The notes beneath the pieces are model-generated. The model worked only from the letters and a program-made list of their open reading frames with translations, was not told the DNA's origin and ran no database searches. From NCBI GenBank assembly GCA_027405735.1, contig JAPEHQ010000017.1:813501-877500 (forward strand): a DNA stretch of 64,000 nucleotides, read 5' to 3'. Made by a program: the position numbers and the translations under genes. Shown piece after piece: positions 12,120-24,069 of this stretch (the first letter of the stretch is position 1; each line of letters opens with the position of its first letter). Source of the DNA: Mucor racemosus. Taxonomy: Eukaryota; Mucoromycota; Mucoromycetes; Mucorales; Mucoraceae.

Positions 12120-12590
12120 AAAATTCAGTTAAAATTGGTCACAGTTTTAATCCTTACAGATGGTCGTCCAAAATCCCAAAATATTGAAATTTGGATTTTT
12201 TCGGCAAAAAACGACATTTAAACTAACAACATTATGAGAAGAAAATATAGACAACAACTATGCGCATATAATTAAAGCTTTAAAACTGAAAATATTTATT
12301 GAAAATTTTGACTTTTAACAGGAAAACTTTTTTTAATTAAAGGATTTTAATACAAAATTTTTACAGTAAAAAAACTTTAAAATTTATATTATTAAAAAGA
12401 GCGCAAATTTTGGTATATGGCGATATTTTTAAAAATTAAGTTAATATGTATAATATTTTGCAATTATGCAAAAACTAAAATTGAGGATCCAAAAATCAAA
12501 AAATTGATCGAATAAAAAAAAAAATCGCCATTGGACTTCAAGTGCCGATTTAGCTGTAAACAGCTTAAAAATAAGAGTTTTTAGCAGAGA
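12120..12590 (+). repeat. diverged copy of repeat family A
   Basis: The order of blocks (AAATTCAG, CCTTACAGA, GGATTTTTTCGG, ACATTATGAGA, AAAGCTTTA, GGAAAACTTTTTTTAATTAAAGGATTTT, and CTTAAAAATAAGAG) follows that of the much better preserved copies at 37.0-37.48 and 41.04-41.39 kb. No coding frame survives. It is the oldest of the four copies seen. Confidence 0.5.
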
Positions 12591-12839
12591 TGAAACTGCA
12601 AACAGCTGTAAAATCGTTGAATATGTTTATACAAACATGCAATACTAACCTTTAAATTAATTGGTATTACATATTGTTGTTGAGCCTATAATAACTTGGT
12701 TTTACGCATAATTTTCATATTTATTTGATAGAATCTTTGTAAAATCATTATGCAAAAATATACTATTTGGGACCAAAATTATACACATTTATTATAATAA
12801 GAATAAGATGAATAAAGAACAGTTTACTTTATTAGACAT

Positions 12840-13088
12840 TTAGTAGTCAGGAATCCATCCACAAAAGCACTTATTACGATGGCAAACACCCAAAATAAGC
12901 GGAACACCCACACTTCTACTCCAACATTGGCGATTACAAGCATCTTGATTACGACAAGAGAAATCACAATCTCTTTTAGCTAGTCTTTGAGGAGGAATAA
13001 TATCACCGTTTAACTGAAAAGAATTAACAAATACAAATAAATATGAAATGATACAGAGGAGGGCTATATTTTTTGTTGTAGATGGCAT
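12840..13088 (-). CDS. secreted cysteine-rich pro-peptide, defensin-like (CS-alpha-beta pattern)
   Basis: An 82-residue single-exon product. Residues 1 to about 23 are a signal peptide with a hydrophobic core (LLCIISYLFVFV). A short propeptide ends in the dibasic KR at 38-39, a Kex2 site. The predicted mature peptide (40-82, 43 residues) has seven cysteines at 41, 45, 51, 55, 69, 74 and 76. The C-x3-C (51/55) plus C-x-C (74/76) arrangement with a Gly before the fifth core cysteine matches the cysteine-stabilised alpha-beta fold of fungal and invertebrate defensin-like peptides, with one extra cysteine (41 or 45). Such peptides are typically secreted antimicrobials that bind the cell-wall precursor lipid II; activity here is inference. 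A non-defensin secreted cysteine-rich protein is the alternative. Confidence 0.75.
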   Translation of the reverse strand: MPSTTKNIALLCIISYLFVFVNSFQLNGDIIPPQRLAKRDCDFSCRNQDACNRQCWSRSVGVPLILGVCHRNKCFCGWIPDY

Positions 13089-13500
13089 TTTGATTGTTGT
13101 TTTTTTAGAGGGAATAATGAAAAAGAAAACGATATATTATGAATTCTGGGGATTATATAGCATATCTATTATGAATCAGGGACAGGAAGGGAGTAAAAGG
13201 TGAGTTAATATGATGCTACGTTTGCTCATACATACTCCTTGACAACAATGTTAACAACAAGATGAGTTAGGAGAAGCCCAAAAGATTTTGCATAAAATGG
13301 TTTTTTTTTTTTTTTTATTATTATTATTGGTTTGATTTTAATAAAAGGAATCAAGTATGGTATTTACATATTTATAATAAAGTTGAATGTATTAATAGTA
13401 TTTGTATATAAATTAAAAGCATATATTATAGTAAGTTTGTTGTTATAGTATAGTATTAGATAAGGAGTATTTAAATAGTTGAATTAAAGGGAGAGAGAGA
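13089..13500. other. intergenic between defensin-like gene and alpha-arrestin gene
   Basis: Holds the promoter side of the defensin-like gene and the 3' UTR of the arrestin gene. A 16-T run occurs near 13,302. No coding signal. Confidence 0.6.
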
Positions 13501-15429
13501 TTAATTTTCAGAATAACATGGAGGTGGTCCCCATTCAGGCAAATGAGAAGATGGACAACTGTCATCAGCGATAGTATTGTTGCTATTACTATTGTTGGAG
13601 ATATTTGTAGGAGGTTTCTTCGTATTATTCATTGCCTTTAATTTCTTGTATTCACATGGACAAGGCACACAAGATCCCCAACCAGAGACAAAAGTAATGG
13701 GTTCTCTTTGCTCCCAAAAAGTACTTTGTGACCAATTATTTTCATGATAAAGATGTCCATCACCAGGTTGATAAGATGGAGGAGGAGGCAAAACCGTTTG
13801 ACTTTCATCATCAGCCACTAATCGACAATCTAATATACGAGCAGGCGAATCCAAAAGCAAATCAAAGGTTTTACCGTTACATTCGATGGTGACAATCAAT
13901 TGCAACCAATGACTCATTTTGATTGATTCGTATTCCATACTAGGATGCAAGATGTTGGAGCAATCTGGCATAGGCACAACAAATCGGCCACCAAAGTATT
14001 CGCCAACTTTGATAGGTTGATTTAATTCTTTAAGATTGAGCATGTCTCGATTGGCAGTGGAAGAAGAGGCTTCATGTTCTTGTAAATGCATCATACTGTT
14101 GTTGTCATTGGATTTCTTCTTTTTATCAAATGTACTATTGAGAAATTGTTTGCCCTCAGGGCCACCAGGTCGTGGTGGATCAAAATAAGCTAGATATTGA
14201 CTATTCTCTACACGTTGACGAAGGTATCGTTCACCTTTTTTGCTAGATGAAGCTTTGCTGGCTTGTTTATGTACTCGACTTTCATCTTCTTCATCTTCAA
14301 CTTGATAACCATAGGCCCATTTTAACACCATTGTAATAGCTTCGTTATTTTTCTTAGTTACAGGTGTATTTATATCCCAAGTATGACCAGCAGGAACTTT
14401 CATGGCATATCTACGAGATTCAGATACTTTCAAAAGAACAGATTTGATAACAGCATCTTCACAAACAGGTTCAATCATCAATTCAACACCAATACTTGTA
14501 CCAAGAGCAATAGCAGTACGATCAACACCAATCTTGTAACGAATTCCTTGTACGCCGCCTAATGTATGAAGTGGTTGATTTAGATTGCCTGAAGATCGGC
14601 CTGCAAAGGAAAATGCCAGCTGATCATGCTGTTCGTCATATGTTCCTTGATAGGCATCCAAGCCACGTCGATTCCAAGGTAGTACGTTTTGTTCATTTGC
14701 TGGTGTAGTGACACTTTCTTGTTCTGGTTCTTCTATCGATTCTAATGTTGGCGACAACGCAGGAGTATTCGTTGTAGTCGTTGCTGGTGTTGGTAAGCCA
14801 TTTGATACGCTAGATTCCATTGCACGAACTATTCTTAAAGGCGAACATGCAGTATACTTCTTTTTAAATAAAGTATTTCGACGAGCCCAATCAATCCAAT
14901 TAATAGGATTTACTGAAGAATCATTATGCTGATGATTATCACTTTGGGTTGAACGACGAAGAGTAGCGCTCATTTGATAAAATATTTCTAATCGGTCTTT
15001 AATATAAACTGAGGTTGGTAATGAAGCAGGAATTGGAAATTCAAATGGGAATCGTTGTGTGCCTGCAGGCATGATTCCTTTTGAATTAGGGGGTAGTAGA
15101 GATAATTCAATCACTTGTAATTTGGTTTCAATTGTTGAACCAGTTGGAGCACCACGCATGATTACTGTTTGCAATGTTAATTTATTTTCTTATCAGATCT
15201 ATTAATTACACTTACATGGCCAAGGATGAAACCGTTGGATACCTTCAAATAATAACTCAATAGGTCCTTGTATTTGAGTATCTTTAGGAAAATTAACTAT
15301 AACTTCACCACGAACCATGACTGATCCCAATGATTCCTCAACATAAAGACGAGGTTCATCCAAGACGACTTTTAAAACTTCTTTTTTTGTAGATGTAATT
15401 GCATGATGATGAGAAAGATGCATTTTCAA
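13501..15429 (-). CDS. alpha-arrestin (arrestin-related trafficking adaptor)
   Basis: Two exons (15216-15429, 13501-15164) give 625 residues. The arrestin N-domain starts with the LKVVLDEPRLYVEE strand, then VMVRGEVIVNFP and IELLFEGIQRFHPWP; exon 2 continues with PAGTQRFPFEFPIPASLPTS, the classic arrestin-fold segment. The C-domain (about residues 210-500) carries KIGVDRTAIALGTSIGVEL and ends in strand-rich sequence (LLLDSPARILDCRLV). Two PPxY motifs follow, PPSY at 533-536 and PPCY at 619-622, which recruit Rsp5/NEDD4-type ubiquitin ligases. Such adaptors ubiquitinate plasma-membrane transporters and trigger endocytosis. A disordered, Lys/Ser-rich insertion sits within the C-domain. The cargo cannot be inferred. 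Confidence 0.9.
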
Positions 15430-17689
15430 TTTTAAACAATTTATGAAAGATAAGAGAATAAGACAAGATCTACATCGTTTTATATATATAAAAATATTGA
15501 ATCGAAACCCGTCCCATATTGATGAATAATCTAATGATATTCAATGTGTCAGATCATACGTTTTCAAGCACAGGAAACAGTGAAATTTATATCAGAAGTG
15601 ACGGGGAGAGATGGCTTGGTGTTACATTGTTACCATGGTAACCAGCATGCAATTGGGCAAATAGGTAAAGATATGTCAGCTGAATTGTAGCGAAAACCCA
15701 AATACTATCTTTGTATCACCACGCCTTGGGTATTAAAATAAAGAAAACGGATATTCACAATGTATGCTCAATGACTCACCATGGAACGTTCAGCGTAGCA
15801 CGCTTTCGTTGTTATGAATTATCAATACTGTTCATACATCCATGGTAACTGTGACTCATTGATACCCCGTTATATTGTTCGATCCGAGGGGATTTGCCAA
15901 ATTACAGAATTCTTAATAAATGATAATCCCAAAATACAACATTCTACAACATTATCATAAAGGCCAACAAACCAGTAATCAAAAAGATCACAAACAGCCT
16001 CTTATTTATTTTTAATCGTTATTGTTAGAAGTCTTTTTTTGTGATTATTTATTTGTACAACATTTCAGTAAATATCAACTGACTCGTTTACATCATATGT
16101 GGATGAAAAATTATTTCAATTCTAGATGTTGACTATCTGTCAATGAAGTTAAAGTTTAAATTTAGGCATATAATTTGCTGCGGATTTGCCCACAGAAAAT
16201 AGGTTAATTATAGATTTGCATTTTTGTGATCTAAAATCGATTTATTAATTGCATATAAGTATGCGTTTGTAAAAATGACATAATTTGAAGAAATCGTACA
16301 TTTCACTATATTTTATTCAAAATCACTTTTTTTGCAATATTTCTTCAAAAATATCGAAATATATCATGAGCATCTTTGATTAGAATATAAAGGATTAGTC
16401 ACATACATTATCATACATATCAAAAGGGAATGATGCTCTCTTTCTAAAGTGGGGTAATCACGATTATGGTCGAGCCTCACTTCGTCATTCCACATTCCGC
16501 TCCTCGGCAATCCCGAATTTTCGGTCTCGTCAGATTTAATAGTAAAGCGCCGTTTTAAACGAGATATGTTTATTTTTCATGTATTAATGTAGCTTTGTAT
16601 GATTTACAATAGCTAAATGTTGGATATACATGCAAAACATGTAATGATTGAAAAAGTCCAATAAGATGTTAGAGTTTGATCAGTAAAATCTGTACGTCTG
16701 TATACCTAGTTTCTTGAGTCATTTTGTATTCTGTACTACACTTCCATGAAATTTGTCATCCTATTATACCCGCCCAGATGTTAATCATCTTATCGCTTTT
16801 TCTCTTGTATTGATAATTTTATTCTCACTGGTTGATTATATACTTTTGCCTTTTTCCTTTTTTTTATTTCTTAATTCACCCTATCTTGCGCTTTTATTAT
16901 TCCCAATGGTGCAGTTACATGATTTATTTCAACTTAATAGATAATTACCGTATCTAATGGATCTTCGTATGGATCTAATCTACCTGATTTTCTTTTTTTG
17001 TTGATGTTCTCAAATATAGACCTTTTTTGATTCACATGCATATAAACTGTCTTTTTATATTTTTCGACAACAAAATATACATGTTTAATTGGAGAACCAT
17101 TGTAGATTCACGATATTTCGAACTCTAATTTAGTTAGAGTCCAAATCTAGAACATTGCTTAAAACTTGAAAACTACAATTTAATCAATATCACTTTCAAG
17201 TATATCCTATTACCTTTTTTAAGAACCCGAAGAAATTTTTCCAAAACTTTAAAGGAGAGAAATGCTTAAAACGGTAATTTTTGACATTTCAAACATTTCT
17301 GGTTTTTTTTTTTTTTTTTTTTTTTCAAGAAACCGATAAATTGGATATTTAATTTACATACGAGTAAAGGAGCATAAATTTTATAGAATATCGCATTTTT
17401 TACCCGCCAAATTGGCATTTTATTCTACATTAATACAACACAACGCCGATTTAAAGTATCTTGACATTGAGCAGTTATCAATGTTAATGTGTCAAGTATT
17501 AATTATATATTTCATGGTGGCAATGTCTTACCTTTAATTAATTGATCAACTATTTTCAAATTAAACGTATTTGAACAGTTCGGTGAAATTACCGAACAAA
17601 TCCGGCTGAGTATAAATAATCACGTGACGCTTCGGCAAACTTTTTGGTTTTAGAATATATTAAATTCTGAATTTTAAACGAGGTAACTG
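15430..17689. other. intergenic, no gene seen
   Basis: The first few hundred bases are the arrestin promoter side. A GC-richer block at about 16,440-16,560 stands out but folds into no RNA I recognise. A T22 tract lies near 17,304. No splice-consistent coding frame was found. Confidence 0.5.
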
Positions 17690-17770
17690 GCAGACATGGC
17701 GGAGTGGTTAACGCGATACGTTCAGGTCGTATTCACGCAAGTGGCGCGAGTTCGAATCTCGCTGTCTGCA
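17690..17770 (+). tRNA. tRNA-Leu (anticodon CAG)
   Basis: The acceptor stem pairs GCAGACA (17690-17696) with TGTCTGC (17763-17769), and A at 17770 is the discriminator. The D arm carries the A-box (TGGCGGAGTGGTTAACGC). The anticodon stem ATACG/CGTAT encloses the 7-nt loop TTCAGGT, giving anticodon CAG. A long variable arm (class II) and the T arm GCGAG-TTCGAAT-CTCGC complete the cloverleaf. There is no intron. A T6 run at 17,778 is the Pol III terminator. Confidence 0.96.
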
Positions 17771-18319
17771 ATGACACTTTTTTAAATTTTTTGATGAAAT
17801 GTCCGAGCCGGATGTTGATTCTTCGATCCGCAGAGCTATTTGATTTGAATCAACAAAACGATACTCATTTTTTGTCAATTTTTCATTACTATTATATTGT
17901 CGTAGCAATTTAAATCTTTTGTCACACAAATCAAAATAGTATAAATACTACCAGATTCAAATGTTAAGCTCAATAAACGATGTCTTTTAACTTATAACTA
18001 AATATCCAATCACATTTATTATTACGACAATATTATATTTGGTTTTATCAAAGATAAAATCTATATTATATACCTTTAATTGCCGTTTTTCCTTTAACGA
18101 ATCTGTAAAGAAGTATGTCCCGCTTTGATATGTATTACGTTGGATATTTTTTGCATCTACCCATTTGGCATAATAAATTAAAATTTCAGGACATTAATTT
18201 GCAATCTTTAAAATTGGGGCATGCCCTCATATCTATGGCTAAACTAGCATTGGTGTCGAGCCGCGCTTGTGCTAGTAAATTTGACTGGCAAAACCCCGCT
18301 CGACAACATCCCTAGACTA
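17771..18319. other. intergenic, no gene seen
   Basis: AT-rich DNA after the tRNA terminator. The string CAATAAACGATGTC near 17,972 resembles the core of the LTR family described at 28,058, so this may be an old LTR end. Confidence 0.4.
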
Positions 18320-19210
18320 AGTCTATGTCAAAAAACGTTTGTAAAATAGCTTAAACACTGTAAAATATATATGAATTGATTGCATTATGCTATTCACTGC
18401 TCCTTAATTTATTTTATATTTCACGAAAAATACAAAAACAGGTAAAATTTACTGCTTCTTCTTTGAAAACTGAATTGCGCTTTTCATCCCAGCTCAACTT
18501 TTTTTTCATTAAATAACACCAAGAGAAAATTATATGCCAATGTACTTGAGATGTTCAACTTTAATCTAAAAATGAGTATCCGAAGATATCCTATTTTTTT
18601 TTGGCAGTTGGTATAACTTTTCAGTGCTAGTGTTTCAGATTTTTGAACATATTTCACTGCTAAAAATTTGAAACTTTGAGCCTTCATATCTCTACAAAAA
18701 ATTAAGCTTTATTAACATTTCATAATAATAAAACTTAATTGTTCTGAAATACTCTATAACATGTTTTAGTATAAAAAATTCTGCGCACTTTTATTTTTTA
18801 TTTCGTTTTTTTGGCATCTTTGTAGTAGATTTTAAATATTCGTTAAATTAAGTAGCGTCTTTTTTTACATTTATGTTATTTGCATGAATGAAACTGAAAT
18901 GTTTGACTCATTACAACATGATTAATTATCAATAAAGAATATTCAGTTTATGTGTGTGATTTATTTTACAAAGCTCCTTTTATTTTAAGTTATATATCTT
19001 GTATTAACTTCGGATCACTCTCAATCTTCGGATAAATTACGCAGAATCTAAAACTGTACAGAAACCATTCTTCGATACGCTAAGTTGACTTACTTTGCAG
19101 TGTATGAGTTATTAAACGAAGTTGTTTTTTGAATCCTTTTTCAAATCAGTTTCAAAACCTCTCTACTATAGGTTTTAAGCTGGGATATAAACTGTAGTAA
19201 ACTACATATA
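18320..19210 (+). repeat. repeat family B, diverged copy 1
   Basis: The block from the GCATTATGCT-TTCAC region through TTACTGCTT, ATTATATGCCAATGTAC-TGAGATGTTCA, TTTCAGTGCTA and ACTTTTATTTTTTATTTC follows 26,930-27,420 in order. After a gap it resumes with CTGTACA-AAACCATT and CGCTA-GTTGACTTACTTTG, as at 27,830-27,960. It lacks the roughly 300-bp segment that carries the short conserved ORF in the other copies. Confidence 0.75.
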
Positions 19211-19570
19211 CCAAGTTTGTTTAGTAATGAAATTGATTTTAGTCAACATCTAAGATCTAATAACTTTAAATCACACAAAACTTTAAAATGTCAAATTGTA
19301 CCACTGGTACTTCCAAACTAGGAACTAAACCATGAAGATCTTGCTTCAAGATCTTATTACTGTATTATTAATAGAATTAGAAAATAATATATATATCACA
19401 AAGGCTATGGTAATCCATAAACCTTTGCTTTTACTTTATATCTTAAATAAATATCAAAGAGTTATAATTGTATTCGCAACGCTTTTTTTGTTTAATTACT
19501 ATTTCTTGTAGCATGAACTATTATTTTGATTATGATTTATCGAGACTTTGTAAATTAAAATCGACGTAAA

Positions 19571-19960
19571 AAGTACCGTTTATTAGAATGAATTAAATAT
19601 GGGTTTATATAGTTATTGGGATTGTGTGATAAGATCTAATGGACCCCTGTCCATTAGATGTGACAATAGAAATTATTATTAATATATATCTGAAATGTCA
19701 AAAGAGTCTTAAGAAATAATTTTGCCAGAATATTACACTTTTATTAACAATACATCCTTTGGATGTATTTATATACATTAATCATAACTACTACTAGAGT
19801 TTTACTGTCTAAGAATATGATGTAAATCAATGATCTGCATTGATTTATTATAACACTAATTATAGACTGAGACCTTGGATGTAAGACCTATGATGAGTAT
19901 TGACATAATTTCATAGAACGGTAATTGTCATTATAGTAAAAGTTTATTATTTGAATCACA
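19571..19960 (-). mobile_element. LTR-like remnant
   Basis: Read on the minus strand it has the layout of the better defined LTR at 28,058: a TATATAAACCC box followed about 25 bp later by TAATAAACGGTACT, plus an internal palindrome around TAATGGACCCCTGTCCATTA. Borders and duplications are not resolved. Confidence 0.4.
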
Positions 19961-20339
19961 AATTAAATTTCAATCTCGCGTACATACAATTGACATCCTG
20001 TACAACCAAATCAAAGTGTATTCAAAGATGGAACCAAGGAAATTGTTGATAAACAAGTCCATAAATTTTTATATTCATGAAGAACCAATAACTTTGCCAT
20101 CTACCAATGTACATAACAACTCAACGCATTTAATCAACCTTTCTAAATAATCATTGGTCAGTTACAATGATCCATTACTTTTAGATTTCCATTTCTTTTA
20201 GATTAAACAATTAATATAAATAGTAAAAGATTTTAATTAGCCATGAAGATCTTTATCTTATTTTAAAAGAATAAAACAACATCTTATATATTATTTTATA
20301 CTTGTTTTATTTTCAATTTTTCACACATAACAGTATGGA

Positions 20340-20515
20340 TATACTGTAATATGTTATGTTTCAGTGGTAATATTGGAACCATGCTTCTATAATTCAATAG
20401 TAGCATGATGATAGACGCATGAAATATGACCTTGCTTGATTTGCATGTTGAACATCATGGTTTGACAGATGTTCTAAATTGGTAATTCGGTAATTCCTAA
20501 TTCTGATAGATTAGA
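20340..20515 (-). mobile_element. LTR-like fragment shared with 31,050-31,210
   Basis: About 170 bp (GAACCATGCTT, CATGATGATAGA, AACATCATGGTTTGACA, TTGGTAATT-GGTAATT, TTCTGATAGAT) match in order a segment inside the hAT transposon at about 31,050-31,210. Both are oriented so that LTR-like promoter motifs read on the minus strand. Confidence 0.5.
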
Positions 20516-21383
20516 TTATCTCGACAAAAAATTAGTATTTCTCGCTGAGACAAAAATGCAGGGTACTTCTAGTGCTGATTCACAAAATTGCAAAAGGGCC
20601 AGTCTCCACGAGTTGCTGTGGATATGAGAAATAAAATTGCGCACCTTTTTAAACTGTTTTGTATGGATTGTTTCAGATATTCTTTGAAAATTTTTATAAA
20701 ATCAAATATTGACTCCAAATTGAATTTTGAAGTTGCATTTAATGAGTAATAGATACACAAATAAAATATCTTGATTTCATTAGCTGACAAATGTTTTTGA
20801 AGGAGCTTAGCGCAACTTTCACAAAAAAATTCTCCCTGTCTCTGCTTGAAAAAAAGAAAGCAATTAAAAAATTGTTTGTAATAAATGAATATTAATCCAA
20901 ATGGGCTGAAAGTTTTAAAATATATATTACAACTGTAACAGTATTTAGAATAAAATTTAAGCATTACATTAACTTACTGGTTAAATCGCAGGAATAGAAC
21001 GCCCATTTTTTGTTTTGTTAAAAAGCTTTATGTAACGTTTTATATTATGGAAAATACGATTAAATCACGAAATTCGATGACTTAATCAAACGGATCTAAA
21101 ATTTTTGCATCTGAGCGATATAATATTGGTCAGTTTTCAACCCACAGATTTCAATAACATAATCGATTGCATTGAGTCTCGTCATTTGGATTTTCTGAAA
21201 TACTTTTGTGTGAACATAAAGTACCATTACTCCATCAAAAATGAAGCTATAATCAACAAGAGAAATAATGTAAATAAGAGCTACACATCAGGCACATATT
21301 AAGGTTTAAAAAGATATGAAATAATATGATTTCATATTGATTTTGTTTGATTAATTAAATATTATGTAGAGCGACCTGTCTAA

Positions 21384-21559
21384 TTTATCAGAATATATAA
21401 ATGTAAAATAAACCAAAGATTTAATCAATTAAAGAGATATCGTTTATTAAAAGGAAATAGAGAGGGTTTATATACTAATTGAGTTGAAGGGGACAATGAG
21501 GTGATAAGGATTTTAGATGTTATCTATTAATAATAATGAGGCATGATGGTAGTACATCA
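21384..21559 (-). mobile_element. short LTR of the same family as the solo LTR at 28,058
   Basis: On the minus strand it reads TGATGTACT at one end, then TAACATCTAAAATCC, AGTATATAAACCCTC, TTTTAATAAACGATATCTC and CTGATAAATTA at the other end. These are the same blocks in the same order as 28,058-28,407, but about 175 bp are missing from the 5' part. No clear 5-bp duplication was seen. Confidence 0.6.
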
Positions 21560-22276
21560 TGGTGGAACCGTGGTTCTGTTGATGTCCAGTTCATATGACT
21601 TTCGGTTCCTGAACTATCGCTTCACTTTTGGATTTGACATCCAGTTAAGAATTATACATCACTGCCATTTCGCAATTTTTACAATCTCTGATAAAAAGGA
21701 TACCAAAAACATCGAAGCGCTTTCACTGATATTACAAGATTTTTTATGTAGATTGTACATTCAATTTGGTGTTTTATGATGTCGCAAATCTTGAATATTG
21801 GTTCAGACATCAATAGTTGAAAAACTGGAATTTAAGCACATGCTTAACACCCTGTGGTATGATGAAGACAATTTCTGAGCAATAATATAATATTTACAGC
21901 TGCTAACTAATAATGCTAAATTTATAAACTGTCTAATTGTGTTAATATACAACATTTTGTTCATTTTATATCCAAATATCGTGCAATTTATAGAATCGAG
22001 TTTATTATGAGACCCATCATTTATCTTCTAAAATGATAAATTCAGTACCTGATACAGTGAAATCACTACTACTCATGAGAGGATTTTTGATATATACAGT
22101 TATATGACGAGTACATCAATTTAACAAATGCACTCTATCAGATTTACTTAAGTTTATCCTTTTATAAATGCACAGGTAAAAGAGCTTTTATTTCGCTGGA
22201 AGCCTTCATTGAAAACACCATATATCAATTTTATGGAGTATGGCAAATTCTGAAAATTACAAATCTATATCCTTTT

Positions 22277-22277
<1 letters not shown>

Positions 22278-22307
<30 letters not shown>
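22278..22307. repeat. (AT)n microsatellite
   Basis: About 15 consecutive AT dinucleotides. Confidence 0.9.
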
Positions 22308-22309
<2 letters not shown>

Positions 22310-22833
22310 GTATTTGACACACACTATGTTTTACTGTAAATTTCACACGTTTATACTAAATTATGCGTTAGGAAATGTTGATGTATCCATGCATTAATAC
22401 TATAACAACTTTAAAACAGGATTTCATTTCTATTACTATGCTTCAATGAGATCTTTGTTGGGCAGACATTTAATAAATTTTTGCACAAGTATGGTATACT
22501 CATACTAGGTTTCTTTTATTCCGTGATATTTTTTACAGCCTGCAATGAAACAGACTAGGCGATCATTATACCAAATCAAGCATAAAAAAAATTACTTTTC
22601 AAATTCCTTAGGGGCTTAATGCATTCGTCTCTTGCTAATTTAGGTATCACTAGTGAGAGTTTCACAATAATTGATATATAGAAATATGTCAAATATGCAA
22701 AGAATAATAGCAATTGCTGCCAATTGCAGTAAAGATACTTTGAGGTATAAAACCGAATGTAAAAAGATAAAAGGGAATAATATGCATATAAAATACAAAA
22801 TCAAACTCTCCAGTATTCTCTTTCTTAATTTTA

Positions 22834-23520
22834 TTAATGTATCCAATTATGAAGATCATCCAACACCTCCTGAGCAGTTATATCCAATGCAGATTGTTCT
22901 TGTATCGATTGCTGTGTCATGTGAGATGTTTGCTGCTGCTGTTGGTGTGTATTGTGTAATAATGATGGTTGCTGTAATAATATATGCGATGTATGATGTT
23001 GTTGAATTGAAGAACCTGATGCTAATGATGGTATTGATGCTGCTGCTGTTGTTGCTGTTGTTTGTACGGTCGATGATTGTTGTTGGTGTCGATGAACACT
23101 TTCTAATTTATCGTAAAGGGCTTGTTGAAACCTTTCTCGAAACAGGGGTGAAATAGCCATCAATAAGTTATCCATAGTTTCAAAAGGGATCTCCAAATTC
23201 TTTTGTACAATTTGAGCAGTAGCAAGAGCAGTGCCTGTACTCGAGAGTGGCGAACATGACCCCACCTTTTCATTTTACAAATTGTATTAGTTTCAACTCC
23301 GTATATTCTCCCACACAACCTTAATTTTACTAAATTATACCTTATATCCCTCCTCAGAGACTTCAACTACAATCATGACACCCTCCAGTAGCGTCAAATC
23401 CAGTCTACCGATGTTGTTTAATTCATCTTTGACAAACACAGTTGCTGAACCAGGTACAATTCCATAATCGTATGATCGAGTAATATTATCCAATTCATCA
23501 CATAATAAAGCGTGTCTCAT
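22834..23520 (-). CDS. GSKIP-domain (GSK3-interacting-protein-like) protein with Gln-rich tail
   Basis: Two exons (23341-23520, 22834-23265) join in phase 0 and encode 203 residues. The N-terminal domain (about 1-116) fits the GSKIP/DUF727 fold: an alpha/beta core ending in VVEVSEEGYKVVGSC, then FETMDNLLMAISPLFRERF and QALYDKLES (98-116). In animal GSKIP the equivalent C-terminal helix (LSPAYREAF-x-LLQRLE) binds GSK3 kinase. Residues 118-190 are low complexity, rich in Gln, His, Ser and Thr, and the protein ends with an acidic amphipathic helix (EVLDDLHNWIH). The assignment rests on remembered similarity to GSKIP in this helix and the preceding strand. The Gln-rich extension is absent from the animal protein. 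Confidence 0.65.
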
Positions 23521-24069
23521 ATTGAATTGATTGTATGGCTGTATGATAAGTTAGGTATGATATAATAGCGAAAAAGAGAAATATGAAAAGAAAGTATAGA
23601 AAGAGAGAATGAGAGAAAAAAAGAGGAAAAAAGGAAGGCCCGGCTTAATTAATAGCTATTTTATATTTATACCTTCTGAGTACATTTGGTGCCTATTAGA
23701 AAATCTTTTACCCCACACCATATCTTAGTCACCCTTTTAATATAAACAATGTAATTTTACAATTAACTCCTAAATAAAGTTCCTTTTTTTTCATAGTTTC
23801 AACATCTAGATCATACAGGAAACACAATGTAAATTTAATTTTCTCAAGCTGAGAAGGTTAGTATTATATCACAGGATACTTTGGTTTTTCGTTTTCGTAA
23901 CACAAGCCGAATACCATAGCCAATCGTGCCTTGGTTAAAGCATGAATACAAAACTCGCTTAAAAGTCAGAGCTAAAAAAGAAAAAACTCACATCCTTTTT
24001 CCTAAACCTCGGATAGAATCCTATACTGAGTAATTGCATTACGTGAATACATTTTTCTATTTGGTGAAT
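23521..24069. other. intergenic, no gene seen
   Basis: Promoter side of the GSKIP-like gene and 3' side of the AHA1-like gene. Purine-rich GA repeats occupy 23,570-23,640. No coding signal. Confidence 0.6.

Larger units (their letters stand above)
19211..22833. other. gene-poor stretch with LTR remnants and simple repeats
   Basis: No convincing gene. LTR-like fragments occur at 19,571-19,960, 20,340-20,515 and 21,384-21,559. A short family-B tail resemblance (TCTCGACAAAAAATTAGTATTTCTCGC) is at about 20,518. Open frames of up to 131 codons here have repeat-like composition and no splice or family support. Confidence 0.5.

Noticed and set aside
11600..12120. Possible further copy of family A or B
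   Set aside because: Texture is similar, but I could not find two or more blocks in the right order, so it was not called.
16440..16560. GC-richer block considered as a non-coding RNA gene
   Set aside because: No cloverleaf, snRNA motif or Pol III terminator could be matched; left as unassigned.
20569..20964. 131-codon minus-strand frame
   Set aside because: Overlaps a family B remnant; Phe/Tyr/Lys/Ile-rich, no homologous motif, no neighbouring exons.
22671..23156. 161-codon plus-strand frame
   Set aside because: Antisense to the GSKIP-like exon 2; its Met/Leu/Val runs are the complement of CAA/CAG repeats.
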